This document shows positions 11,646 to 25,354 of a stretch of DNA of 64,000 bases, piece by piece. The position numbers and the translations under genes were made by a program. The stretch is from assembly GCA_020698575.1 (NCBI GenBank), contig CM036258.1, positions 23,208,795 to 23,272,794 of the forward strand, read 5' to 3'. Position 1 is the stretch's first letter. The number at the start of each line of letters is the position of its first letter. The notes under the pieces are model-generated. The model did not search any database. It saw only the letters and a list, made by a program, of their open reading frames with translations, and was not told the DNA's origin. This DNA comes from Bostrychus sinensis (lineage: Eukaryota > Chordata > Actinopteri > Gobiiformes > Eleotridae).

Positions 11646-14039
11646 TTCCTTGGCCCATTACTGACCTGCTTGCCTGAACTGAAATCAAGCTGTCTCTCTT
11701 CAGTTCTAAGCCTGGTCTATACAGGGACTTAATGTAGTCTTGAACCATGGCCATTGTCCCTGCTGTAGCCCCTCTGTGGAGTTTATGATATGATAACTGT
11801 CAGCTGGTGCCCATGCTGCTTGTGGCTGTGTTAATTGCCTCCTTCCTCCCTTCTGGTCCAGCCGGCTGCGGCTCTTTTATGAGGCGCAGGCCCCGGACCC
11901 ACCGGCTGCTGCCCGCCCCTCCGAGGCTCTTCCTCTGCTCTGGCTCCTCAGGCTCCACTCTCATGCTGTCTCCATTCTCTATTGTCTTCCTCTGGACCAG
12001 GATCTCAGGGGGGTCTGCGATGGATCAAGGACAGATGCCTTCAGAGGATTTGAATAACTCTACCATGCATGTCCAACTATTTTATTTATTCAAACTCAGT
12101 GTGAAGCATTGATAGAAATGGACTGAGTTAGCAGCGGTTATGCCTGGCAAACCTTGACTCACTTTGAAAGAATAATAACTAAGGGTATTTGAAATTCAAC
12201 AGAAAGAGAGTGTGTTACTTAAGACAAGAAGACATTCAAAACTTATGACCAGCTGACACAATAGAACCCCTATGCTGTGTGAGTGAAATTGTAGAAGTAC
12301 TGTCATCAGTGTTCCAAATCTGCGGGACACTATTATATCTGCAGAATATCACAGATCACAATATCTGTATAACAAAGAAATTGTATGGCAATAAAGCTAT
12401 TGATGGACATTTTAACTTGACAAAATGCTTTGTGTAGTGACTTAGTTGTAGTCTAGGTTTTGAAGAGTATGTAATGAAGTAGATGTGATAGTAACTTGAT
12501 GTTGAATATAGACCAAAGTTGCCGAAGGTCTCACAGTTACAGGGTATCGAAAATGTGTATCAACTGCAAAGTGTATAGAAACAAATTTGACTTTCTGTGC
12601 CAACATAATGACGCAAATTGGTATTATAGTCAATATGATGCAAATTGGCTACCATTAGCTTGCATTAGCTTAGATAGAAGCATAGAAGGGATAACAGCAT
12701 CTAAAGAAAGAAAGACTTACAATGACCAATTACATTTTATTTATTAATGGAACAAGACTTGATGAAGTCCTGCTCTCAGTGATTACTTTAAGGTGCAGTT
12801 TAAACATCAATGCATTTTGCTGAAAACAAAAAGATTCCATTGAACTGGACTAGCCTTCGTTTACATGAGACCGGGGTTTCTGTTTTCTGAATTTGCAGTC
12901 TTTTGAAAGAAGCTCCACACTTGTGTGTACTGGGAAAACAGCATCCTCAATGAAAACAATAATGTAACAGTGCATCCATGTCTGCTTGAACAATCACAAA
13001 ATACTGTCCTTTTACACTTCATACATTTGCATTTTACCAACTTAATGTTTGTAACACATGTATACATCCTCAGCTCAGCCCAAGAGGACCACATGATGTA
13101 AAGTTAAAGTGAAAGTATTAAGCTGACTTTGGGGTCAGTTTAGATGACAGCTCGTTTTGCCGAATCCACAAAGGTTTGATTGCAGTTTGGCCATTTTCTG
13201 AAACTGCAATCCTTTGTCACAGCAGGGAGCCACTGCCGGGTGCATGTCAGCTGACCCACAGGCCTAAAATATGAGGCTTTTATGTCTCTTTTATGTCAGT
13301 AAAGTGTGTATCAGTACTTACTTTGATAATGAGAGACTATGAGAATGGCTCCAGAAAACCACAAGTTCCTAAAGTTACAGGCCGATGCTATCACATCCTC
13401 TGTTGTTTACTGTCTGTGCGGTGTAGAGCATTTGCGGGGCCCACAGTGGCGTTTGCTGGACAAACACTGGTACTACAGTTTACAATTGTTTTTTTTACAC
13501 CTCAGCGTTGTCATGTAAAAGCAAATAAGAGGTGGCATGACTGTTGCGTATTCCTGGCCAGCGTTATCATGTGAACAAGCCCCAAGTAATAAAAAAAATA
13601 GAATTTGCGCAGAGCCTTTCCTTTACTATAGTAAGCTTAACTAACTAGCTAGCTATTGTATTACTTCTAGCTGTCATAAACAAGAAAAGTGAAAAAGTGT
13701 AATCTATTGTTACTGCTAAATTTCCTTAAAGAGGCCCAATAAAAGCAATCAAACCTGAACTAAACTATGAGGGGCAGCTATTTTGGCTTATCCCTAGTTA
13801 AAAGTTCCAGTTCTGCTGTGTCCTGCTCTCATTAGCGGTTAATCAAAATATGCAGCTGTATATCTTGCTCATTTCTTTCTACTGTGAGTGGTATAGACCT
13901 AGCCTTGACTGTTCTACCAGTGTAGAGTGCTTGTTGGTATTAGCTAATGTCTCCGGTGCTGCAGACTGCAGTGTTTACCCAGTTGTTTAAGTAGATAATG
14001 AAGATTCATTTAATGTGTTGCCTTTGGTGATTAAAAGCG
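11646..14039. other. Unassigned intergenic sequence
   Basis: No gene is supported. The 11805-12030 interval is strikingly GC-richer (for example CAGCCGGCTGCGGCTC and CCGCCCCTCCGAGG-like stretches) and has a short open frame of no known family. The 12600-12670 interval has a repeated GCAAATTGG and one ATGCAAAT octamer (12638-12645). A (CTAG)-rich string lies near 13640. Confidence 0.45.
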
Positions 14040-16034
14040 TATTCATCAGCGTTGTGTCAGAGGAGGGTGAAAGCCAATCCTCGAACAGATGTTTACCACA
14101 GAGGTCAGGGAGCAGGGTCTGTTTACATCAAGTCGGACATGTTTGGAATTGGAAATGCTGCTGTAGGCAACAACTTTAATCAAATTACTCCACTCCATTC
14201 TACCAGAGCTCTTAAGAACTTTCTTTTTTGTCCAACAAGATTCAAAACAACTGCGGCCGAGCATCACCAAGTCTATGTCACTTCCTGCCTTAGGCTTCTC
14301 CACTTCCTCCCTTATTCATTCCAGAAGGGGGCTCCAGATGTACTAGCGCAGGGCCTTAAGGGGCTCTCTCAAAAAAAGACAAGAAGTGATTTGGAATAAG
14401 ATATGTAAATATGCACTTTCGGAGAGGGAAGCTTCTCGGCAGCTGCTTTTTGTAACTGTGTTGAAAGTCATGCCTTTTAATTCTTGGCAAGGGATACAAA
14501 GCGGGGCTGCGCGAGGAGAAGGGAGAGGCGAGGCTTATGGGAAATGGAATGATAGCTCGGACCAAAACAAATTGTTTCTGGTTTCACTTGGGTCCGACCC
14601 TATTATCAGGCGGAGTGTCAGATCAGACGGCCGCGGCGGCAGAGACAGTCCAGATGGACCCGCAAGAAAATTGACAATTTGGAAACAGTATACAGACATG
14701 AGGAAGTGCAGAGCTGTGTTAAATTATAAAGCTTCTATAGGATTGAATGTACTCTGCCTATCATATAGACCCTTTCCATGTTACATAATCAAAAGATCTG
14801 CATGTGCATTTTGGTGATAACACATTGCCTTCTTCTATTATGGCCTATCTTTATGCTCCATAAATGTCTCTACAATCTAAAATGTCAGTAGGGGAGTTTT
14901 GTTTTTTTTAATTTGACAAAAAATGCAGTGACGTGTATATCAATAAATGGGGTCAACCATTTGTGTTTTTTGGTGTGCTGCACTTTTCCTGAAAAATAAT
15001 TACTGTTCATGAGTCATTCTAATAAATTCTTAATGTGCAATGTTTTCTTAATGTTATGTCATTACACGTCTCTGGTTGCCTTTTTAACAAGCCAGAGGAT
15101 GAGCTTCAAGTGCAAAACCTCATATGGTGTGATCACATCACTGTCACACCATGACCTAAACTTGAATTTTCAACAGATATTTATATATAAATCTTTATTT
15201 TATACATATAAATCTGTATTAATCTTTATTTTTGATATTCCCCTTGAGTCTCAGGGACAAGTTTCCTTTGTGTGAAAAAACAGTTTGAGAGTGTAGTTTT
15301 CTCAGATGAGGTCCAAACTGAAGCTCACAGAAGATAGATTCCTGGTCCAACTGTAGATATTGTTGTTGAACTGTGCTGCAGTACTTGGTGCCACATACTG
15401 GACAAAATCCATGTTGTTATTACTGATAAATGACTGTCAAGGCTGTACAATGTGTAATGCATTTATTCTTTTTCCAAAGCAAAAACACACAGTGACACTT
15501 TGTCATCTCTATCAAATCAGACTGATATGAGTTAATGCGAACAATACAAGAGATTATTAAAAATGCATTATTTCATATCATAATGAGACCCCTGGCTGTA
15601 ATTTAATTTAACAAATTCATTATTTGAATTTTAAACACATCATTTGGACACGTTTTACAATGTGCTGTGAAGGAGCTGGTCATATGGTGTGACGTCATGT
15701 CATATGGTGTGACATACAAAATTGTGAAAAAGTCAGAAAGTCATTCAGAAATTTGTAAAAATATTGGTGGAACAGAAGGAGAATACCTCCAGCAAATGTT
15801 TTAAGCATTTGTTCTAGATTTGTCAAACTAGAATCTAAATTTCTATAAAGGTTCAAAAAAGGATTTTGCATGATGTGTAGAAAACTGCAATTTTTAAGAA
15901 AATAATATATATATTTATATTAATTGTTTTGCCTGTCATGCCATAGGACACAGATTTGTCATATTCATGGAAAAAAAATTATTTAAATACAAAATTACAA
16001 ATACAAAATACAAAACAATTTATACAGTCTAGAA
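14040..16034. other. Unassigned intergenic sequence
   Basis: The 14440-14680 interval is GC-richer and includes GACGGCCGCGGCGGCAG. A 143-codon open frame there has no recognisable domain and is probably chance. The rest is AT-rich. The tandem CATATGGTGTGAC motif at 15681-15713 is listed separately. Confidence 0.45.
15681..15713. promoter_or_regulatory. Tandem 20-bp repeat with a consensus CRE palindrome between two CATATG boxes
   Basis: CATATGGTGTGACGTCATGT is followed directly by CATATGGTGTGAC. The junction contains TGACGTCA (15690-15697), the full cyclic-AMP response element palindrome bound by CREB/ATF proteins. The two CATATG boxes are E-box-type hexamers. A third CATATGGTGTGA occurs near 15122. 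Regulatory use is inference. Confidence 0.3.
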
Positions 16035-16490
16035 GTCCTGAGGTCAAGGTGTGAAATACCATCAAAGGAGATGGAGAACGACCGAGCTAAGATCCTGTGG
16101 GACTTCCAGATCCAGACAGACAAAATGGTAGTGGTGAACCAACCGGACATTGTGGTGATGGACAAACAGCAGAGGAAAGCCGTTGTGGTTGACATCGCAA
16201 TACCAAGTGATTGCAACATCAGGAAAAAGGAACACAAGAAACTAGAGAAATACCAAGGCCTCAAAGAAGAACTTGAGAAGGCCTGGAAAGTGAAGGCAAC
16301 AGTGGTGCCCGTGGTCATCAGAGCACTCATCGGGCAGTAACCCCCAAACTGGAAGAGTGGCTACAGCAGATCCCAGGAAAAACATCAGACATCTCAGTCC
16401 AGAAGAGCGCAGTCCTAGGAACAGCAAAGATACTGCGCAGCAACCCTCAAGCTCCCAGGACCCGAGCTTGGATGGATGAGACCGCCCTAA
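16035..16490 (+). pseudogene. LINE C-terminal fragment with restriction-like endonuclease-type motif
   Basis: An 89-codon frame (16071-16340) encodes the C-terminal part of a fish LINE polyprotein, with KILWDFQIQTDKMV near its start. The frame has NQPDIVVMD (residues 23-31) and VVVDIAIP (38-45). The PD at 25-26 is followed 14 residues later by D41, matching the PD-X(12-14)-D/E layout of the R2-type restriction-like endonuclease. The frame shifts near 16330; beyond the stop, the sequence continues in another frame with PKLEEWLQQIPGKTSDISVQ. It is 5'-truncated and dead. The clade assignment is tentative. Confidence 0.65.
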
Positions 16491-19400
16491 TTTGTACTCA
16501 GGGTCTATTGGAAGACAATAAGTGTAATAGCTAACACATATTATAAATAGCCCCTTAACCATGTGCTACTTAGGATCATTATGTTGAAATTCCATGAAAC
16601 TTTTAAGTTGGTTGCACAAATCTTTGCCTAAATGGAACCTAGACCTGATAGTCCCATCACAAATCTACTGAAAACAGTGTGAAACCAGACTTGTGTACTA
16701 ATCATTCAGCAGTAGCTTTCCATTTAGAAACATGATCCTTGCCTGACAACATGTCTGAGATCACTGAATTAAAGCTACTGAAAGATTTAAAAAGTCTCTT
16801 ATTAATGACACTTGTGGCTCTCTGACTCGGGTGTGTGCTCGGGCCGTAGGTTGAAGGTCAGGTCTAAGGCCACGGTCCTTGCTGGGGGGTTGGAGGCAGT
16901 TAAGGCGGCGCTGCGGACATGAGGGAAAAGTGAAATCCACTCTCAGATCCTAATGATGTTTTCTTTCGGAGTGAAAAAGCTAAACATGTCCGAGGCTTGG
17001 TAATGTGAGCCTGTGTGGGGTCTCTGGCTGGTCACTGCAGGAAGGGCTTGTGTTTCAATGAGACACTTAAAAAATGACATCCAGTTTCTCTGGCTTCTGA
17101 GTCAGGTTTATTTATCTCTTTCCTAAAGCAATGTGCAAATGCCTGTCGCTTATTGTTGTGTGTGTTTATTGATTAATATGGGAGATACATTCAAAAAATA
17201 AATAAAAAAATTGCCCTCTGTAGAATGTGTTGATGAAAGCATTGGCCCATAACTCATTTATTTAAACTTTTTTTTTTTTTCCAGCTGCTTGTCGCTATGT
17301 GATTTAGCAGGTTTTTTACGCAAATTGTAGTCACTAAAAATGTTTTTAACGTGTTTACTGGGACCGTTTTGACACCATTATATTAAAATAAAATGAATAA
17401 AAATGCTCACTGTTGCACTGTGCTGCGGTAGTCAGTGCCACTTATTGGACAAAACTGGACAAAATGAATAAAAAAAAAAATGCAAAATATAAATAGTGGC
17501 TAAATAAAAAAATGTAATGAAAAATGAATAATAAATTAAAAAAAAATGCTGGATCTGAAATGGTTTTAAAAAATGTACACCCATAGGCTAAATACTATAA
17601 AAAGGTAGGAAAACCTGGCCTGCCATGCGTATCTGACAATTAATGACAATACTTCTATAATATACTGTACTGTAGGCTACTAACATTAAGCTTTCATTAG
17701 TTGGAAGGTCTTCTTTGATTAATTGTTGCCTGTTCTTCTGCTGCAACATGTTGGTTATATTTTAACAGATCTAAAATAATCTCTACATGCAGACACAGTT
17801 ACCTGCCACACTGCAGCACAATTAGTGTAGTTTTATGATTTCCTTTCCATTCTACAATAAAAGTAGCCTGGAGTCTAGTGTGACATAACATCCACACCAG
17901 ACAGGATCCTTACATAATCAGCATAACAAATAAATGATGAGAATGACACTCCCACATTTATGGTTTAAGTCTAATTCCCCACTGTTTAGATTGTATGCAG
18001 GTATATTTGCAGTAACCCAGTTTAACAAAGGCAATTTAACTAAGGAAGCCATTAAAAGACAGACTTGGTTTATAGCCATGTCCCAACAAGTCAGCAACCA
18101 ATACTGACATTTAACTCCATCCTCATTGGCTGCTGAACCCCTGTTGTCATAATTAGCTGATACTTGGCGAGAAATGGACCCACTTGAGATTTTTCTTTTG
18201 CCCCGCCCCTCCCTCTATGTGTTGCATCATTACAGTTTTTGGGCCCGAGCCCTCCAGTGACACCTCAGCCTGACTCACCCTGTACCTGGCGCTGTTATTA
18301 AGGCTACTGAGCGGAGCATTGGGGTGAGGCCGTCTCTTTGTTGTCAACAGGATAGCGGTGATTAACGTGCCTTCTCCTGACCCCATCTGCTACCTGCTTC
18401 CAAAACCCCTCCCTCCGTCCTGTAACAACTCCCCCCCCTCCTTAGAGACCTCCTCCTGCAGCCTCCGCTCGCACATGTTGCTCCTCTTTGTAATGATGTG
18501 AGAATGGCGGACAGCTTTTGTTTAGGTTGCTTAATTATCGGCTAATCGCTTCCTATAACTTTATAGTGTTTCCACTGTTTTATGGGGGAAACAGCCGCAG
18601 CCGTTCCTCTTTTCTATCGTGTGGAACTTGCCTAAATGCCATGATGTCACCCTTCCCCACCCCCATCGAGCTGGCCTTGGGGCGCAATAGACAGGGAAAA
18701 TTAGAGGGGAACTTTCACATAAAAGATGAAGGCTTGGCTGCTTTCAAACTGAGTCAGGTGATGCAAAGGAAAACAGGTATTCAGAGAAGGATTTAGTTGT
18801 GCTCGCCCAGTAGTGGGATAAAATAGAAACTGTGACATCAACCAGAAACTATAGTGAAGCAATAGGACTATTAAGTCAATTACATTATGAAATCTTTTCT
18901 GACATGGAACGAGGCACAGAGGTTGGAGATGAAATTGAGACAGCTAGGCTTTAAAATTACATACTCAGTAAGGTATTTTTAATTTGTGATTCTTTATGCT
19001 AACTAGCCATGTTGAATTTCCACTTGCACTTTTTCAAAGTGTGACTTGTGCTGTTTGAGGAATGAAAACACCCAGTGGCTAGTGGATCTACACCGCTTGT
19101 CATCATGGAAACAGGGGCTGCTTTTATTGATCTTCTTTTAAAACAATCTCTGTCACCAGTAGAACAACATTGCATGTTTTACAACCAGGGCTTGACAATA
19201 TCATTTTTGCTCACTGGCCATTATGGCTAATGTTCTTTAAAGGTTGCTAGCATTTTGTTTTTTTGCCAGCCATAGTTGTTAAAATGCTGAGTCATGTGTA
19301 AGATAAGTTGTTTTTACAATTCTTTTGAAAACCACTGAAAAGCTTAGCCTAGTTTTAATATTGTAATTTATTATTTATAATTTATTAAAAAGAAAAGTTT

Positions 19401-19974
19401 ATTTAGACTTAGACTTTTTTTTTTTTAGATGTTCTCAATTAAGAGCTTAATTTTGTCTCTCCACTTACTTTAGGTTTTAAATTATGGGGATTTATAGGCA
19501 TAGCAGAAAGTCAGGTTAAAGTAGTTCAAATTCATGTCAATAATCTAACCAGACAAAGTGGCTAGTGGGACTGAATATGTTACTAGCCAAAATTGAAATC
19601 TACCTGCATTTATTCGGTTGGGTTCCTGCATTAAACTTTTCATATTATAAAATAGTCTCTGTGTTACTGGAGTTTGATACAAAAAAGCTTATTCATGAAT
19701 ATTTAGGGGCAATTTTTGTGAAAGGAATAATTTTTTTACTTTGTCTAGTTATCTTAAGAAAAATATGTTTTGTTTTATTTGTTTGTTATTTTTGTTATGA
19801 GTTTACAGATTTAGCAGGATTTAAAACTGGATTTATGTTAAAAGCTGTGTTCCGTAACAGATATTATGAACTCTTTAAACACAGACCTGACCATAGATGA
19901 ACAAAAGCCTACTCTAATGGGCCCCTTGCTCTGGGGCCCCTGTACTTTACTAATGCCATACAGAAACAGATGAA
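16491..19974. other. Unassigned intergenic sequence
   Basis: No gene is supported. The region is AT-rich with A/T runs at 17190-17210, 17268-17280 and 17468-17480. A GC-richer block at 18220-18480 contains CTCCCCCCCCTCC-like sequence and might be a conserved non-coding element. A T-run lies near 19419. Confidence 0.45.
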
Positions 19975-20292
19975 GAGACCAGCAGATGGCAGCAGAGTGC
20001 AGCTCTGTGACAGTCTTTGAACAGAAATATAGAAAAAGAGTTGTTTACTTCCTTGAACTTTTTATATGATGCCATTTTGTTACTAAATATTTATGTTATT
20101 AGGAATGAGAGCAGACTGGATGTAGAGGGCTTGATGAGCGTTCTGAGGCCTCTGAAACTCAGTGCCAGAGAATATTGAATTACTTAAACAGGCGTACATA
20201 AAGCAAAACACAAAACCAAGTATGTTTTTGATGAGGGGACAACATTATAACATGGTAGAATACTCAGAAAAGTCAATTTTGCATAATATCTG
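19975..20292 (-). repeat. Short interspersed element, family B (subtype 2), minus copy
   Basis: Reads as the reverse complement of 6530-6965. It shares GACCAGCAGATGGCAGCAG, the CTTCCTTGAACTTTTTATA segment, ACATTATAACATGGTAGAAT and the terminal GTCAATTTTGCATAATATC. It is non-coding. Confidence 0.65.
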
Positions 20293-21561
20293 ACAGAAAA
20301 AACATTAATGGTGAAAAGCAATGAAAGATGCTTAAGCACAGCATATTGACAAGATGGAGGACTTCTGTTTTGTTGAGTAATTTATCTGGGATTTTTGTAC
20401 AATTTTAATAGTCTAACTTGTACCGTCACTCATTTTACACAGCTTTTATTCTGATTTAAGATATTCCCACCATTATGACACAAAACCACAAAATGGCATT
20501 AGTATTATAAGCTGTATTTGCTCTAGTTGCATGTGAATATCCACTGCAGTGTATACATTCAAAGTTGCTGTGTGTGTTTCTGCTAAAATGTTGCCCTGTG
20601 TTGTCACAGTTTATATGCTGATGGTAGCTGTTTGGTAAAGTTAGCATTTTCCAGCCTGAAATCATGTAAACACATGCTCAAAATGCAACAGGAGATTCCC
20701 ATAGCTGTAAACAGATAAAATCATGTGGTGCTTAAGTCTCTCTGTGAATGAGGATTGCTTGCTGTTTATTGTTACTGGCCAGCACACACTTTACAGACAC
20801 TTGCAACAGAGAAGTCCACTCCTTACCACAATAATGCAACCTTTTACTTTACACATATTTTATTTTATTCTATTTTATTTCATTAAAGGTGGTGCATACT
20901 GACACACCAGCTTTATTATTTTAGCAACATCTGTTAAGAGTCCTTCACAAGTGACATTTTCAAATTGATAACAGTAGTAGCGGACTTTTGCTAATCCAGC
21001 CATAAGTCACAATCCAGTGTTCTGTTTGTGCCATTCCCAAGCCTGGAATAAATGGAGAAGATTGTGTCAGGAAAGGCATCTGAGATAAAAAACATGTGCC
21101 AAATTAATATGGAATAGACTGCATGCTAGGAGGCTGTTGATTTGCTCTGGCACCTTCGAGAATTAAAAAACTGAAAGGACAAATAAGTAGTGGTCTTATG
21201 CTTATCTACAAAAACACAAAAAATACCTATGTTGTTTACAGAGAGGGTTTTTCCTTTTACTGTATACATCCTAGCCTGCTTTTTGCAAGCAGGACCGTCT
21301 GGTTCCCCTCTCAGAGTGAAGCATTTCGAAAATGGAAGAGTTAACCAAGGCAGCGCTAGCTACTGAGCTAATTTGATAACTTCTCTGACTTGATTAATGG
21401 AGTTTATAGCTTTTCTTTGACACCTGTTGGTTCTGCTTAAGTCCTCATTGTTGTTCACTCCCCTGTGTAATTTTTTCCTTCATAATGTTGCCATTTTAAC
21501 AACAGATAAGTCCGGTTGACATGTGATGTAGCTAACAAATGCATTTAAAAAATTACTTTTT
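20293..21561. other. Unassigned intergenic sequence
   Basis: AT-rich with no supported gene. A TTTTATTTTATTCTATTTT run lies near 20860. Confidence 0.45.
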
Positions 21562-21820
21562 CTTTGTACAGCTGGCTCCTGTCCAGAAATAAATACAGAA
21601 CTGCTCATAATACAGCGTATTCTGGTGTTTTATGGAAAAAAAAACATGTCAAGAATCCATGTTTGTTTGGGTCAGCGGTGCACTGCTTATGTCCCACCCT
21701 CTCTGATTGGTTACTCCGCCTGTCATTGTTCTGCTACAGAAACAAAACTTTAGGGTAGCGGTTCCAGACAAACTTCTTTGTATATAATAGGAAAAGAGTT
21801 TATCTGGCAGGCCAGGCTAT
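21562..21820 (-). mobile_element. hAT-like family A element, truncated copy
   Basis: Reverse-complement of the first part of family A: GCAGGCCAGGCTA closes it at 21819, preceded by the equivalents of CAATGACAGGCGGAGTAA and ATTATGAGCAGTTCTGTA. Roughly the 3' half of the element is missing. It shares the GTCCCACCCTCTCTGATTGG segment with the other copies in reverse. Confidence 0.7.
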
Positions 21821-24800
21821 ATACACCCAGGCTCACACATGTAGAAAGCCCTGCTAAGCATAGATCACTGTCACACTTCAATAATAATTACTCAGTTCTT
21901 AAAAGAAGCTTTCAAAGGACCTCTTTGAAGCTAGCCGACAACTAGCTGTCAGTCACATTCTCTAATCGCCCCCCAGTAACCTGTTATTTAAGTCAAACAT
22001 CTTCAAAATACAAGTTATTTCATACGTCTACTGGAAGGAACCACAACTTTTGCTTTTGTTCCCTTGTAAGCATTTAATCCCTTGGTCCACTTTCATGTCT
22101 ATGCTCCAGCTGCAAATTCATTTCTAATTGCCAAAATGTATCCTGGAAGCCATTTTGATTTTCCAACAGAAGCTGTAATCAATTTCTCTTCAGTGTGGCC
22201 TGGCCTGGAATGGGAGCTGACCACAGAGTCTAGCTTGTTAGTAAACCGCATTAAAGCGTTAGGAGCCATTGGATTAAAGAAGAGGCCTGATGGGGGAGCT
22301 CCCAGTTGAGTCCCCGAAACCACCCAGCGTTTCTCGTGCGGTTCGGTTGCTGTGGGTGGGGACGTGCATGTAAGGTGTGTGCAAAAAGCAAAGACATGTC
22401 TCGACATTAAGGTCTTGTGTGCTAATGCTGACTGCCATTGCCTGAAATGCTACGCTAAACTTGCAGTTCTAGCAACCTTACACACTCCCTATAGGCTTTA
22501 GTTCACAGCACAAAACAAATATTAAGTGTACGTCTTTGGGGCTTCTACCTCAGTGGATCTGCCTAGGCTCTCGCTGCTTCTGTTCTTTCACGTCCCCGAT
22601 ATAATTATAGCTGTCCGGGGGGATGATTATATGTTTACTCTGGAAGCTGGCCGACTGCCTGTCCCCAGTCCTGGAGGAGCTGCTCTTGAACGCAGCTACA
22701 CACAAGTGGCTTCAACATGGCTCGAAGTTTGGAGAGGGGGACTCAAGACGTGAGGAAGATAAAGCAAAAATCAGTGCCGGATTGGTCACATCTATTTTTA
22801 TAGTTTGAGTAGACGTGTGGAAGTGAAGAGAAATAACAGAAGGGCCATCTGGTTGCCTCGTATATAGTTGTTAATGGGACAAAATAATGAGAGACAGTCA
22901 GAAAGAATGACTATAAACGCTTCAGAATCTTGATTTTGAGGAATCTTGGTTTGCAGTTGAGGTTGCGTATGTAGAATTAGGTTAGACATTGAAAAAGAAA
23001 AGCATTACAGTTGCACAGTTCTTATAAGATGCTAAAAGCCAGTACAGTAGTGATATAAACACTGCAGATGGCCTGGGAAACCACAGGCACTCACTAAGTA
23101 GACATAAACTGCTTTATTTAGCCACATAACCTGACTATTGTAGTTATTTTAACCCTTGTGCCCCAATAAGGACACTTTTGTCCTCATTGGGGGTCCTTTT
23201 CAAGTTTTATTTATTTATTTTTATAACGTTGCAGTGGTCTTTATCTTTTCTATGAAATTTGGCTCAGGTGTGTATTTTATCACTAGTTTTGATATTCTAA
23301 ACACAAATCAAATATTCCTTCACATTTACACTAAATAAATGTGTTATGTTGGTCCTGTTAAGTGACACCATTGTCTTGGTCATTATAGACAGAAATAGCA
23401 TATATTAATATTTTTTGTAATTTTTTTTCATTAATCTTTTACTCAACCTTTGTCCTGATAATAAATATCAAATATATTTTATTATTTTCAAAATGTAACC
23501 CTTTTTGTGTCTGTGTATGTAATAGCATCTACAAAATGCACAAAAGAAATATTTTCAATATTTTCAATGGAAAGTTGATTTTTGTAGAGGGGATATTACA
23601 GCATTGGGCATCTCAAAGATTACCAACAACACTGATTTAGATGAATTTAGCTTTTTTTTTTTTTTTTTTGGTAGTAACAAAAAGTTATGTTGCTGACAAA
23701 AGTTTCCCTGTCACAAAAGATCATAGTGTAATAGTATAGGTAAAAAAAAAAAAAAAAGTATTTCTTTTTTTTTTTACAGGTGTATTTTCTTACATATTAA
23801 GTGAGCTTCTGAGTAGGGGTGGGCAGATCAATCCAAGATGTCGGTACCAACGCTAGTATTTGTATCTGATTGTGATGGGATCTGTGATGTGTAATGAGAC
23901 CTCTGTGATGGAGGAATTAAATTTTATTCTTTGATGCAGATTTTATGCTACTAAAATAATGTTTTCAATTGGCTAACTCTGATTAAAGTTCAGTTCTTAA
24001 CATTGGGTAGCTCTGTTTCTAACATAGTCATATCTAGTGACGTAGGTGAAAAACAAACTCATTTATTGGTCTAAAAAGTATATTCAGATAGCATATGATA
24101 TCACACTAGGAGTGTCCCTGCATGAAGCACATCAGTTGCCTGCTTTACAAAGTATTATATATATTATATTATAATAGTAACATCAACCTGCTGAGGGACT
24201 ACACATAGGGACTCACATATTAACGTGTTAAATGTTCGTTAATATGTATTGTCCCTTTATAAATAAATTAAAGATTGGAATTGGATTGGTAAAAAATGCG
24301 ATGTATCATCCATAGAACAGACTCCACTCCCACTAGATTTCCCTTTCCCGTTAAAAAATGTACCAGCATACAAACGGTTCACTTCACACTGCACAACTTC
24401 CATGAGAATCATGAATACATCCACCCCAGAGTTACATGTTCATCTGTACAACAGTGTAGGCTGTTCTGCTGCTGGCACGGCCTAATCAAGAGTTTTTAAT
24501 GACCTGAGACAGAATTTGCAGACAACCCCCGCATGTTGCCTAGCAATATCTATCAATCTTAACCCAACCGCTATACATAAATGTCCCTTTAGGCCAGGCA
24601 GAGGTCATCATTCCACACCTAATTACCAGCGCCCACACTCCATTCACACCATATGTATTTCTCTGTTGACTTCCATAGCCGCATGTTGGAGGCTACAGTA
24701 GAATGTAGGTTTGCACTAAAGCCAGGCCAAAACATGTGCTTATGTCATGCTTTGACTTGTTTACATTCGTGCAGGCTGACTTGTAACTGTTACTTGCCTG

Positions 24801-25354
24801 GTAATCCTTGGGAATTCGCTACAGCTAATCGCCTCTGCCACTTCTAGGACCTGTTTGACAAAAGTTGAACACAAAAAAGCAAAAGCAGGAAATGCAATGC
24901 GTGCTATCAGATATGTGGAGATACATTGTAGCTGGGCACAGCAGGACAGGCCCACAGCAGACTTTTGAGCATTATTTTTGTTAAGCTGTGATCATCAACA
25001 TGATGTTTAGTCCGAGGGTGCACTGTGTTGGCCTCAGAAAGGTTAAAAGTTGGATGTGCACAGCTTGTATATTTGTAGATGTTTGGTTGTAAACTGCACT
25101 CAGTTTCCAGTTTCCTAATTTCCTGATTTAGGACAAATAAATAAATACTATCTTGTATAAATAGACTTTGGTGGGTTGAGAATGCTCCAATTTATCACTA
25201 TAATTTCCCGGCTCATGACAGACCTATTTTAATGGATATATTGAAAGAGTGTGCCATTATAAAGTATAGTGTAGAATTTGTAGCAGAAGATATGAACTGA
25301 GAATATAGCAAAAACAGTGATATATATTCCATATTGTCTAAAAACATTTTGAAC
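21821..25354. other. Unassigned intergenic sequence
   Basis: No gene is supported. The 22500-22760 interval is GC-richer and includes the palindromic-looking GGCTCTCGCTGC and GTCCGGGGGG motifs. A T18 run lies at 23652-23669 and an A-run near 23742. The rest is AT-rich with no repeat I recognise. Confidence 0.45.

Noticed and set aside
14386..14817. 143-codon plus-strand frame
   Set aside because: No recognisable domain, no splice or promoter context, and GC-rich stretches readily give chance frames.
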